DNA of 64,000 nucleotides. Origin: Amnibacterium sp. CER49. Lineage in GTDB: Bacteria; Actinomycetota; Actinomycetes; Actinomycetales; Microbacteriaceae. The position numbers were made by a program, and so were the translations under genes. Each line of letters opens with the position of its first letter. Positions within the stretch are counted from its first letter, which is position 1. Below are positions 8,247 through 16,239 of the stretch, piece by piece. Under the pieces are notes generated by a model, which worked only from the letters and a program-made list of their open reading frames with translations, made no database searches and was not told the DNA's origin. Where the stretch lies: contig NZ_JARVWQ010000002.1 in the NCBI RefSeq assembly GCF_029846255.1, positions 1,178,001 to 1,242,000 of the forward strand. Reading direction: 5' to 3'.

Positions 8247-9493
8247 AGATCTCACTCGTCTCGGAGCACGCGAGCCCCCTCGCCGTGCTCGGCGGCGTCG
8301 ACGCCGGCGGCCAGAACGTGCACGTCGCCGCGCTCGCCACCGCGCTCGCCGCCGACGGTCACGAGGTGACGGTGTACACGCGCCGCGAGGACCCGCGGGT
8401 GCCGGAGCGCACCGCGTTCGCCGCCGGCGTCCAGGTCGTGCAGGTCGACGCGGGGCCCGCGCAGGTCGTGTCGAAGGACAGGCTGCTGCCGCACATGGGC
8501 GAGTTCGCCGACCAGCTCGCCGCCGCCTGGACCGCCGACCGGCCCGACGTCGTGCACGGGCACTTCTGGATGTCGGGCCTCGCCATGCTCGACGCCGCTC
8601 GCCGCGTCGACCTCGCCCTCGGCGGCCACCTGCCCGTGACCCAGACCTTCCACGCGCTCGGGGTCGTGAAGCGCCGCCATCAGGGCCTGCAGGACACCTC
8701 GCCCGCCGAGCGCTCCTGGCTCGAGCCCGACGTCGCCCGCCGCGTCGACACGGTCATCGCCACCTGCTCCGACGAGGCGTTCGAGCTGAAGGCCTTCGGG
8801 GTGCCGTCGTCGCGCATCGCCGTCGTGCCCTGCGGCGTCGACACCGAGCACTTCCGCCCCGACGGCCCCGCCGCGCCACGCGGCGACCGGATGCGCATCC
8901 TCGCCGTCTCCCGCCTCGTGCAGCGCAAGGGCGTCGGCATCGCGATCGAGGCGCTCGCCGAGCTCGTGCGTCACGGCGTCGACGCCGAGCTCGTCGTCGT
9001 CGGCGGCGCGGGCGACGCGGAGCACCTCGAGGCCGACCCCGAGGTCGAGCGCCTGCGCCGCGTCATCGCCGAGCAGGGCGTCACGGATCGCGTCACGCTG
9101 CTCGGCCGCATCGAGCACGAGGACCTCCCCCAGTGGTACCGCAGCGCCGACGTCGTCGTCTGCGCCCCCTGGTACGAGCCGTTCGGCATCGTGCCGCTCG
9201 AGGCCATGGCGTGCGGCGTGCCCGTCGTCGCCTCGAGCGTCGGCGGCCTGATCGACACGGTCGTCGAGGACGTCACCGGCCTCCACGTGCCGCCGCGCGA
9301 CCCGCAGGCGGTCGCGGAGGCGGTCGGCCTGCTGCTCGCCGAGCCCGAGCGGCGCCGTCGCTACGGCCGCGCGGGGCGCCGACGGGCCACGGGCCGCTAC
9401 TCCTGGCACAGGATCGCGGCCGAGACTGCTCGCGTGTATCAGCAGCTGCAGACGGGTTCGACCGTCTCGGCCCGCAGGACGAGGGAACGATGA
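8243..9493 (+). CDS. GT4 family glycosyltransferase (MshA / sucrose-phosphate synthase-like)
   Basis: 416 residues from a GTG that overlaps the preceding stop and has GGAGAAGGAAGG upstream. The N-terminal motif [19 protein letters not shown] is the glycine-rich acceptor loop of MshA and sucrose-phosphate synthase relatives. The donor half has [16 protein letters not shown] and the E-x7-E-like motif [21 protein letters not shown]. MshA itself makes the first step of mycothiol, but position in a heptose operon argues for a glycan-building role. I cannot separate these from sequence alone, and a second mshA elsewhere would settle it. Confidence 0.8.
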   Translation: MKISLVSEHASPLAVLGGVDAGGQNVHVAALATALAADGHEVTVYTRREDPRVPERTAFAAGVQVVQVDAGPAQVVSKDRLLPHMGEFADQLAAAWTADRPDVVHGHFWMSGLAMLDAARRVDLALGGHLPVTQTFHALGVVKRRHQGLQDTSPAERSWLEPDVARRVDTVIATCSDEAFELKAFGVPSSRIAVVPCGVDTEHFRPDGPAAPRGDRMRILAVSRLVQRKGVGIAIEALAELVRHGVDAELVVVGGAGDAEHLEADPEVERLRRVIAEQGVTDRVTLLGRIEHEDLPQWYRSADVVVCAPWYEPFGIVPLEAMACGVPVVASSVGGLIDTVVEDVTGLHVPPRDPQAVAEAVGLLLAEPERRRRYGRAGRRRATGRYSWHRIAAETARVYQQLQTGSTVSARRTRER

Positions 9494-10104
9494 GCACCAC
9501 CACTCCGCCGATCACCACGCACGCGAGCCGCATCGCACGCGACCACGTCGCCGCCGTCCTGCCCGTGATCGAGGCGCTGCAGGCCGAGGCCCCGCGGCTC
9601 GCCGAGTGGGGCGCGACGCTCGCGACCCGGCTGCTCGGGGGCGCGCGCCTGCTCGCGGCCGGCAACGGCGGCTCGGCCGCCGAGGCCCAGCACCTCACGG
9701 CCGAGCTCGTCGGCCGCTTCGACGGCGACCGCCGCGCCTTCAGCGCGATCTGCCTCCACGGCGACACCTCGGCCCTCACCGCGATCGGCAACGATTACGG
9801 CTTCGAGCACGTCTTCGCCCGGCAGGTGACGGCGCACGCGGCACCCGGCGACGTGCTGATCCTGCTCTCGACGAGCGGCACGAGCGCGAACCTCCTCCAC
9901 GCCGCCCGCGCCGCGCGAGCGGCCGGCGCCACCGTGTGGGCGCTGACCGGACCCGGTCCGAACCCGCTCACGATCGCCGCGGACGACGCGCTCACGCTGC
10001 CCGGCGCCGGCGCGAACGTGCAGGAGGCGCAGCTCGTGGCCGTGCACGCCCTGTGCCGGGTGTTCGACGCCGCCGTCCACGCCGCGCTCGGACCCACCCG
10101 ATGA
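9490..10104 (+). CDS. gmhA: D-sedoheptulose 7-phosphate isomerase
   Basis: 204 residues, a single SIS domain. The phosphate loop [11 protein letters not shown] is at residues 58-68, followed by a second sugar-phosphate loop [10 protein letters not shown]. Putative zinc ligands match GmhA: H68 and E72 in the first helix, Q178 and H186 in [14 protein letters not shown]. It converts sedoheptulose 7-phosphate to D-glycero-D-manno-heptose 7-phosphate, the first committed step of heptose activation. ATG overlaps the previous stop by four bases and the next gene overlaps in turn, so dosage is coupled with hldE. Confidence 0.92.
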   Translation: MSTTTPPITTHASRIARDHVAAVLPVIEALQAEAPRLAEWGATLATRLLGGARLLAAGNGGSAAEAQHLTAELVGRFDGDRRAFSAICLHGDTSALTAIGNDYGFEHVFARQVTAHAAPGDVLILLSTSGTSANLLHAARAARAAGATVWALTGPGPNPLTIAADDALTLPGAGANVQEAQLVAVHALCRVFDAAVHAALGPTR

Positions 10105-11468
10105 CCGCGATCACCGTCGTCGGCGACGCCCTCCTCGACGTCGACCTCGTCGGCGACGTCGAGCGCCTCTCCCCCGAGGCGCCCGTGCCCGTCGTCGACA
10201 TCGCCGAGCAGGTCCGCCGCGCCGGCGGCGCCGGGCTCGTCGCGACGCTGCTCGCCCGCGACGGCCACCGCGTGCGGCTCGTCACCGCGCTCGGGGACGA
10301 CGAGTCGGCCGAGCGCCTGCGCGAGACCCTCGACGGCGTCGACGTGGTCGCCGGCCCCTCGAACGCGCCCACCGCCGTGAAGACGCGCCTCCGCACGGCC
10401 GCGCACGCGATCGCCCGCATCGACGAGGGGTCGGGCCGGCCGCCGGTGCCCGAGGTGACCCACGCCATGCTCGACGCGGTGCGCACGGCCGAGGTCGTGC
10501 TCGTCGCCGACTACGGCCGCCGACTCACCGAGCACCCCGCCCTGCGCGAGGCGCTCACCGAGGCCGCCGCGCGCGTGCCGGTCGTCTGGGATCCGCACCC
10601 CCGCGGCACCGACCCCGTGCCGGGCGTCGCCGTCGTCACCCCGAACCTCGGCGAGGCGCGCGTCGCCGCCGAGCTCGCGGGCTCCGGCGTGCCCGTCGCC
10701 GACGAGGCCGCTCTGCGGCTCCGCGAGCGCTGGGCGGCGCAGGCCGTCGTCGTCACGATGGGCGAGCACGGCGCGCTGCTGCGCGGCTCCGCCACCGGTC
10801 TCCCGTTCGTCGCGCAGGCGCCCGCGGTCGAGAACGCCGACACCTGCGGCGCGGGCGACCGCTTCGCCGCGAGCCTCGCGGTGTCCGTCGCGGGCGGCGC
10901 GCCGGTGTCCGACGCGGTGCTCACCGCCGTCCAGGACACCGCCGCGTTCCTCGCCGCCGGCGGCGTCGCGTCGCTCGCGCGTCCCGCGAACACCACGACG
11001 CTCGCAGGCCCCGACCACGACGCGGTCGCGGTCGCGGAACGCGTGCGCGCCGCAGGCGGCACCGTCGTCGCGACGGGCGGCTGCTTCGACCTGCTGCACG
11101 CCGGGCACGCCCGCACGCTGTCCGCCGCGCGCGGGCTCGGCGACTGCCTGATCGTGCTGCTGAACTCCGACCGGTCGGTGCGCGAGCTGAAGGGCCCCGA
11201 GCGGCCGATCATCCAGGAGGCCGACCGGGTCGACCTCCTCCTCGCGCTCGAGGTCGTCGACGCCGTGCTCGTCTTCGACGAGAGCACCCCTGTCGAGGCC
11301 ATCCGCCGCATCCAGCCCGACATCTGGGTGAAGGGCGGCGACTACAGCGCCGCCGACCTCCCCGAGGCCGCCGTCATCCAGGAGTGGGGCGGCCGCGCGG
11401 TGACGGTGCCGTTCCACCCCGGCCGCTCGACCACCCGCCTCGCCGCGGCGCTCGCCGCCGTCGGCTGA
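10101..11468 (+). CDS. hldE: Bifunctional heptose 7-phosphate kinase / heptose 1-phosphate nucleotidyltransferase (HldE-like, copy 1)
   Basis: 455 residues. Residues 1-305 are a PfkB/ribokinase fold with RLSPEAPVPVV near 22 and the anion hole/base motif DTCGAGDRF (catalytic D253). Residues 315-455 are a cytidylyltransferase-like domain with GGCFDLLHAGH (HAGH at 333-336) and IQPDIWVKGGDY. Together they phosphorylate C1 and attach a nucleotide, giving ADP-heptose in known HldE. In the kinase domain the normally conserved PGGAAN is AGGAGL, so a substrate-contacting asparagine is lost. This may mean altered specificity or a weak kinase half. Overlaps gmhA by four bases. Confidence 0.88.
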   Translation: MTAITVVGDALLDVDLVGDVERLSPEAPVPVVDIAEQVRRAGGAGLVATLLARDGHRVRLVTALGDDESAERLRETLDGVDVVAGPSNAPTAVKTRLRTAAHAIARIDEGSGRPPVPEVTHAMLDAVRTAEVVLVADYGRRLTEHPALREALTEAAARVPVVWDPHPRGTDPVPGVAVVTPNLGEARVAAELAGSGVPVADEAALRLRERWAAQAVVVTMGEHGALLRGSATGLPFVAQAPAVENADTCGAGDRFAASLAVSVAGGAPVSDAVLTAVQDTAAFLAAGGVASLARPANTTTLAGPDHDAVAVAERVRAAGGTVVATGGCFDLLHAGHARTLSAARGLGDCLIVLLNSDRSVRELKGPERPIIQEADRVDLLLALEVVDAVLVFDESTPVEAIRRIQPDIWVKGGDYSAADLPEAAVIQEWGGRAVTVPFHPGRSTTRLAAALAAVG

Positions 11469-11525
11469 CCAGGGCCGCGCCGCGGCGCGCCCGTCCCGCC
11501 CGAAACCCGCTTCCGAAGGAGCACC

Positions 11526-12233
11526 ATGCCGCTCGCCAGCACCCAGCCCACCCCGCTCGGCCGCACCCTGATCACGGGCGGGGCCTCGGGCCTCGGCGCG
11601 GCCGTCGCCGACGCCGTCGCCCAGGCCGGGGGCAGCCCGATCGTGCTCGACCTCGCGGTCGACGGCTCCCCCTACCCCGCCTACGAGGGCGACGTCACCG
11701 CGACCCGCGACGTCGAGGCGCTCGTCGCCCGGATCGCGAAGGAGCAGGGCGGCCTCGACGCCGTCGTCACCGCCGCCGGCATCGACAAGCCGGGACGGCT
11801 CGACGAGACCCCCGGCGACGTGTGGGAGCGCGTCGTCGCGGTGAACCTGCTCGGCACCGCCGCGGTCGTCCGCGCCGCGCTGCCGGCGCTCTACGAGACG
11901 CACGGCCGGGTGGTCACCGTGTCGTCGTCGCTCGGCGTGCGGGCCGTCTCGGACGCGACCGCGTACTCCGCCTCGAAGTTCGGCGTCATCGGCTTCAGCC
12001 GCGCCCTCGCCGCCGAGACCCGCGGGCAGATCGGCGTGACGACCCTCATCCCCGCCGGCATGAAGACGCGCTTCTTCGACGGCCGCACCGCCCAGTACGC
12101 ACCCGGCGAGGACGCCAACCTCAACGACCCGGCGAACGTCGCCGCCGCCGTCGTGTTCGCGCTCTCCTCGCCCCGCGGCTCGGAGATCCGCGAGATCTCG
12201 GTCATGCACGAGGAGGAGCCCTCCTGGCCGTGA
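11526..12233 (+). CDS. Classical short-chain dehydrogenase/reductase
   Basis: 235 residues. The Rossmann motif TGGASGLG is at 17-24, and the catalytic set is Ser in TVSSSLG (about 133-135) with YSASK (Y147, K151). It is a compact classical SDR, too short to be the extended-SDR epimerase HldD. AAGGAGC lies just before the ATG. The 57-base gap from hldE suggests the same operon. It probably oxidises or reduces a sugar or sugar derivative of this locus, but the substrate is unknown. Confidence 0.8.
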   Translation: MPLASTQPTPLGRTLITGGASGLGAAVADAVAQAGGSPIVLDLAVDGSPYPAYEGDVTATRDVEALVARIAKEQGGLDAVVTAAGIDKPGRLDETPGDVWERVVAVNLLGTAAVVRAALPALYETHGRVVTVSSSLGVRAVSDATAYSASKFGVIGFSRALAAETRGQIGVTTLIPAGMKTRFFDGRTAQYAPGEDANLNDPANVAAAVVFALSSPRGSEIREISVMHEEEPSWP

Positions 12234-12288
12234 GCACCCGCCGCTGATCCCCGACGACGTCGGTCAGTGGATCCGGAGCACCGGTGCC

Positions 12289-12294
12289 TACCGT
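12289..12294 (+). promoter_or_regulatory. -10 box (TACCGT) for the BKACE gene
   Basis: TACCGT ends 6 bases before the ATG at 12301, with no Shine-Dalgarno present, so a leaderless transcript is likely. Confidence 0.4.
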
Positions 12295-12300
12295 GCCCGG

Positions 12301-13026
12301 ATGCTGCTGCAGGCGACGCTGAACGGTCCGCTCACCCGCGACGACCACCCCGCGGTGCCGCTCGCGCCCGAGGAGCTCCGCGACGACGCGGCGGCGTGCG
12401 AGCGCGCCGGGGCCCAGGCCTTCCACGTGCACCCGCGCGACGCGACGGGCCGCGAGTGCACCACGCCGGCGGTGGTCGACGCCGTCGTCGCGACGGTGCG
12501 CGACGGCACCCGCTGGCCGGTCGGCGTGACCACGGGCGCCTGGATCGAGCCCGAGCGGCGCCGGCTGCTGCAGCACGTGCACGCCTGGCGGCAGCCCGAC
12601 TACGCCTCGGTGAACCTGTCGGAGGAGGGCGCGCTCGAGGTGGCCCACGCGCTGCTCAGCAACGCGATCGGGGTCGAGGCCGGGGTGTGGACCGTCGAGG
12701 ACGCCGAGCTGCTCGTCCGCAGCGAGCTCGGCGACCGGGTGCTGCGGGTGCTCGTCGAGCCGGTCGACGTGCCGGCGGCCGACGCGGTCGCGGTCGTCGA
12801 CGCGATCCACGCGGTGCTCGACCGCGGTGGCGTGACCGCGCCGCGGCTGCAGCACGGCGACGGCGAGGCGACGTGGCCCCTGGTCGAGGACGCGGTGCGC
12901 CGCGGCGTCGACACGCGGATCGGGTTCGAGGACACGCTGCTGCTGCCCGACGGCACCCGCGCCGCGAGCAACGCCGAGCTCGTGGCGGCGGCACGAGCGC
13001 TCGGCGCCGGGGAGCCCCGCCGGTAG
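12301..13026 (+). CDS. BKACE family (beta-keto acid cleavage, formerly DUF849) enzyme
   Basis: 241 residues, a TIM-barrel fold shorter than the usual 270-310. The metal-binding HVHPRD motif (H42, H44) sits after the first strands, and the C-terminal GFEDTLLLPDG loop resembles the family's late GxED/N motif. BKACE enzymes condense a beta-keto acid with acetyl-CoA to give a CoA ester and acetoacetate; 3-keto-5-aminohexanoate is the best-known substrate. Nothing adjacent shows a degradative pathway, so the substrate is open. It has its own likely leaderless promoter and does not look like part of the glycan operon. Confidence 0.75.
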   Translation: MLLQATLNGPLTRDDHPAVPLAPEELRDDAAACERAGAQAFHVHPRDATGRECTTPAVVDAVVATVRDGTRWPVGVTTGAWIEPERRRLLQHVHAWRQPDYASVNLSEEGALEVAHALLSNAIGVEAGVWTVEDAELLVRSELGDRVLRVLVEPVDVPAADAVAVVDAIHAVLDRGGVTAPRLQHGDGEATWPLVEDAVRRGVDTRIGFEDTLLLPDGTRAASNAELVAAARALGAGEPRR

Positions 13027-13095
13027 GAGCCCCACTTCGGGGCGACCGCGAGGGACCATCGGCCCTGTCGGAGGCCCTCCGGCGGCCTCGACGCA

Positions 13096-13101
13096 TACCG
13101 T
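13096..13101 (+). promoter_or_regulatory. -10 box (TACCGT) for the FtsK-gamma protein
   Basis: TACCGT ends 7 bases before the ATG at 13109, again with no Shine-Dalgarno. Confidence 0.4.
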
Positions 13102-13108
13102 CCACGGC

Positions 13109-13600
13109 ATGGGAATCGGATTCGACCTCGGCCCCCTCTCCGTGACCGTCGCGCGACGTCCGCGCACGGACCGCCCGCGTCGGCACCGGGGGGAGCCGTA
13201 CTACACGCACCCGGGGTGCTCGGTGCAGCACGCCACCCGCGACACCGCGCTCGGCTGCCGGCTGCGCCCGCTGCCGCTGGGCCGCGGCGACCTCGGCCCG
13301 CTGCCGGTCGGACCGCGGCCGGCTCGGAGCCTCGGGCCGGGCCGCGCGTCGCTCGAGGCGGTGCTCGTCGCGGCGGCGCCGCGGCTCGGGACCGACTTCG
13401 GCGACTTCGGCAAGGCCGCCGAGCTCGTCGTCTCGACGCAGTTCTGCAGCACCGGGCTGCTCCAGCGCAAGCTCGGCATCGGCTTCGCCCGTGCGGACCA
13501 CCTGATGGACCTGCTCGAGGAGCACGGGATCGTGGGCCCGAAGGACGGCGCGAAGACGCGCGACGTGCTCGTCGGCGGGCTCGCGGCCGTGCGGCGCTGA
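13109..13600 (+). CDS. Standalone FtsK gamma-domain (winged-helix) protein
   Basis: 163 residues. Residues about 102-157 match the FtsK/SpoIIIE gamma domain, the winged helix that reads KOPS/SRS octamers: AAELVVSTQ, then STGLLQRKLGIGFARADHLM, then LLEEHGIVGPKDGAKTRDVL. There is no membrane region, no linker and no RecA-like motor. The N-terminal 100 residues are basic and low in complexity (RRPRTDRPRRHRGEP). It could bind FtsK-recognition sites without translocating, or be a retired duplicate. Small annotated FtsK proteins like this occur in related actinobacteria, but their role is not established to my knowledge. Confidence 0.8.
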   Translation: MGIGFDLGPLSVTVARRPRTDRPRRHRGEPYYTHPGCSVQHATRDTALGCRLRPLPLGRGDLGPLPVGPRPARSLGPGRASLEAVLVAAAPRLGTDFGDFGKAAELVVSTQFCSTGLLQRKLGIGFARADHLMDLLEEHGIVGPKDGAKTRDVLVGGLAAVRR

Positions 13601-13622
13601 CGCCGGGAGGCTCCCCGACGAC

Positions 13623-14726
13623 CTAGGCGGGCAGCAGGTCCCGCACCTCGTCGAGCACCGCCGGCACCTGGATGTCGGTGAGGAACGACGGGTCGTGGGG
13701 GCACCGCTCCGCCGTCCAGCCGACCTGGGTCACGTCCGCCCCGCAGATCGGGCAGGCCGTGACCCAGGCGAGCAGGATGCGGTGCCGCATCCGCCCCATC
13801 GGCGCCGCGTTCAGCGCGTTGCCGAACCAGAACAGCCCCACCGTCGGCGTGCCGAGGGCCTGCGCGAGGTGTCGCGGCCCGCTGTCGTTCGCGAGCACGA
13901 CGTCGGCCTCGGCGAGCACCCCCGCGAGCTCGGACAGGGACAGCCGGTCGGCGAGCGACCGCACCCGCGGCTGCAGCGCGCCCGGCAGCCCGGCGGCGGC
14001 CGCGACGACGATCTCGTGCGCGGCGTCGACGTCGGTCGCGTCGCCGACGACGAGCACCTGCGCGCCCGAGCGGACGACCTCCTCCGCGACCGCGCCGAAC
14101 CGGTCCGCCGGCCAGCGCCGGCGCGGATCCGTCGCGCCCGGGTGGATCACGAGCACCGGCCCCTCGCCGAGCAGCGCCCGCGCCGCAGCGCGCTCCGCGT
14201 CGGTCACGCCGAGCCGCGGCTCGAGCTCGACCGGCGCCGCACCCGCGAGGCCGGCGACCTCGAGCCAGCGCTGCACCTCGTGCTGGTAGTAGCGGTACGG
14301 CAGGGTCCGCTCGAGCGGCACCGCGTCGTCGGTGACCGTGCCGATCGTGTGCCGCGGCGCCATGCGCAGCAGGAACGGGTTCGAGTTGCGCCCGCCGCCG
14401 TTCGCCTGCACACCGAGGTCGAAACGGCGCTCGCGCATGCGGCCGAGGAACTCCTCGACCGCGGTGTCGTCCTGCTCGCCCTTGCGGATGCCGTGCGCGA
14501 CGGGCAGCACCTCGACGTCCGTCACCGCCGTGCCGGGGCGCCCGGCGAGCAGCGCCGCGTGCGACGGCATGCCGAGCACCGTGATCGAGGCGCCGGGGTA
14601 CGCGGCGGCGAGCGCCTCGATCGCCGGCAACGTGAAGACGAGGTCGCCGAGGCCGCCGCCCCGCAGCACCGCGATGCGCTCGACGCCCTCGAAGCGGTCG
14701 GCGAGCGCGAGAGAGGACCTGGTCAC
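13623..14726 (-). CDS. GT9 family heptosyltransferase-like glycosyltransferase
   Basis: 367 residues from a GTG with GGGAG about 12 bases upstream. It opens with IAVLRGGGLGDLVFTLPAI and carries the donor motif VVLANDSGPRHLAQALGTP and VGLFWFGNALNAAPMG. The stretch HPGATDPRRRWP is the GT9 basic site. A late cysteine set (CPICGADV and CPHDP) could bind a metal. Third GT9 in the region, transcribed against the flanking blocks and divergent from the aldehyde dehydrogenase gene. Confidence 0.85.
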   Translation of the reverse strand: MTRSSLALADRFEGVERIAVLRGGGLGDLVFTLPAIEALAAAYPGASITVLGMPSHAALLAGRPGTAVTDVEVLPVAHGIRKGEQDDTAVEEFLGRMRERRFDLGVQANGGGRNSNPFLLRMAPRHTIGTVTDDAVPLERTLPYRYYQHEVQRWLEVAGLAGAAPVELEPRLGVTDAERAAARALLGEGPVLVIHPGATDPRRRWPADRFGAVAEEVVRSGAQVLVVGDATDVDAAHEIVVAAAAGLPGALQPRVRSLADRLSLSELAGVLAEADVVLANDSGPRHLAQALGTPTVGLFWFGNALNAAPMGRMRHRILLAWVTACPICGADVTQVGWTAERCPHDPSFLTDIQVPAVLDEVRDLLPA

Positions 14727-14799
14727 GCGTTCATTCTCCCAAGGGGTTCCCTGACCTCCCCTCCAGCGGCCTCCCAGCGGCTGTGGGGCGGGCTCTCCC

Positions 14800-14805
14800 T
14801 ACCCT
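14800..14805 (+). promoter_or_regulatory. -10 box (TACCCT) for the second heptose block
   Basis: TACCCT lies 45 bases before the aldehyde dehydrogenase ATG, leaving a short leader that includes the GGAAGG ribosome site. Tentative. Confidence 0.3.
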
Positions 14806-14850
14806 GGATCGGCGGGAGCACCCGGCCCGCACCTCGACCGGAAGGCCCGC

Positions 14851-16239
14851 ATGACCATCGATCTCGCGCCGCGCACCGACGCCGCCGTGCTCCGCATCGT
14901 CGACCCCGCGACGGGTGAGGCGGTGGGCGAGCTGCCCGTGGCGGACGAGCGGGCGGTGACCGAGGCCGTGCGCCGCGCCGCGGCCGCGTTCCCGGGTTGG
15001 GCCACCACGCCGCCCGCCCGGCGCGGCGAGCTGCTCCGGCAGGCCGCCCATGCGCTCGCGGCGCGCGCCGAGGAGGTCGCCGCGCTGAACACGCGCGAGA
15101 CCGGCAAGCCGGCCGCCGACGCCCTGGGCGGCGTGCAGGCCGGCGTCGGCACGCTGCTCCAGTACGCCGAGCTCGGGCCGCTGCACCGCGGCAAGGCCCT
15201 GCGAGGCGCGTGGGACGCCGTCGACTACGCGCTCCCCCATCCGCGCGGCGTCGTCGTCGCCCTGACGCCCTGGAACGACCCCGTCGCCGTCGCGGCGGGT
15301 CTGCTCGGCGCCGCGATCGTCTCCGGCGACACCGTCGTGCACAAGCCGAGCGAGCGCTGCCCGCACACCGGCGCGCTCCTGAACGAGATCCTCGCCGGCG
15401 TGCTGCCCGAGGGCGTGCTCGTCGGCGTGACCGGCGACGGCGGCACCGGCGCGGCGCTCGTCGAGCAGCCGGGCGTCGCGGTCATCGCGCACGTCGGCTC
15501 CACCGCGACGGGACGCACGCTCGCCCTGGTCGGTGCGGCGAACGACGTGCACGTGATCCGCGAGAACGGCGGCAACGACGCCCTCGTCGTCGACGCCGGC
15601 GTCGACCCCGTCTGGGCGGCCGAGCAGGCCGCGCTCGGCGCGTTCGCGAACACCGGCCAGATCTGCACCTCCGTCGAGCGCGTCTACGTGCACCGCGACG
15701 TCGCCGAGGCGTTCACCGCGGCGCTCGTCGAGCAGGCCGAGGCCTGGACGGCGCGGCTCGGTCCGCTCGTCGACGAGCGGATGCGCACGGCCGTGCAGCG
15801 GCACGTCGACGAGGCCGTCGCCCGTGGCGCCAGGGCGCTCACCGGCGGCAGCGTGCCCGAGGGACCCGGCACCTTCTACCCCGCGACCGTGCTCGTCGAC
15901 GTCCCCGGCGACGCCCTGGCCGTCGTCGAGGAGACCTTCGGACCGGTCGCACCCGTCACCGTCGTCGACGACTTCGACGAGGGCCTGGCGCGCGCCGCGG
16001 CCGACCGCTACGGCCTCGCCGCGACCGTGCTCACGCCCGACATGGATCACGCGCACCGCGCTGCGGCCACGCTCCCGGTCGGCACCGTCAAGGTGAACGC
16101 GGTGTTCGGCGGCGCCCCGGGCGGCAGCGCCCAGCCCCGCCGCGCGAGCGGCGCCGGCTTCGGGTACGGCCCCGAGCTGCTCGACGAGATGACCACGACC
16201 ACGGTCGTCCACCTCGGGCTGCCGAAGGTGGCCGGATGA
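14851..16239 (+). CDS. NAD(P)-dependent aldehyde dehydrogenase
   Basis: 462 residues. The catalytic cysteine is C272 in GQICTS, and the general base E238 is in RENGGND (family ELGGK/N). PWNDP at 140-144 and KPSE at 165-168 are the cofactor-site blocks, and EETFGPV is near residue 360. It has GGAAGG upstream. The next gene, hldE copy 2, overlaps its stop by four bases. That coupling suggests an aldehyde in the same sugar pathway, for example forming a sugar acid or a glycerol-derived side chain. The substrate itself cannot be read from the sequence. Confidence 0.88.
   Translation: MTIDLAPRTDAAVLRIVDPATGEAVGELPVADERAVTEAVRRAAAAFPGWATTPPARRGELLRQAAHALAARAEEVAALNTRETGKPAADALGGVQAGVGTLLQYAELGPLHRGKALRGAWDAVDYALPHPRGVVVALTPWNDPVAVAAGLLGAAIVSGDTVVHKPSERCPHTGALLNEILAGVLPEGVLVGVTGDGGTGAALVEQPGVAVIAHVGSTATGRTLALVGAANDVHVIRENGGNDALVVDAGVDPVWAAEQAALGAFANTGQICTSVERVYVHRDVAEAFTAALVEQAEAWTARLGPLVDERMRTAVQRHVDEAVARGARALTGGSVPEGPGTFYPATVLVDVPGDALAVVEETFGPVAPVTVVDDFDEGLARAAADRYGLAATVLTPDMDHAHRAAATLPVGTVKVNAVFGGAPGGSAQPRRASGAGFGYGPELLDEMTTTTVVHLGLPKVAG

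Noticed and set aside
13109-13600. Prophage or integrative element marked by the FtsK-like gene
   Set aside because: No integrase, replication or phage structural genes, no flanking tRNA and no terminal repeats.
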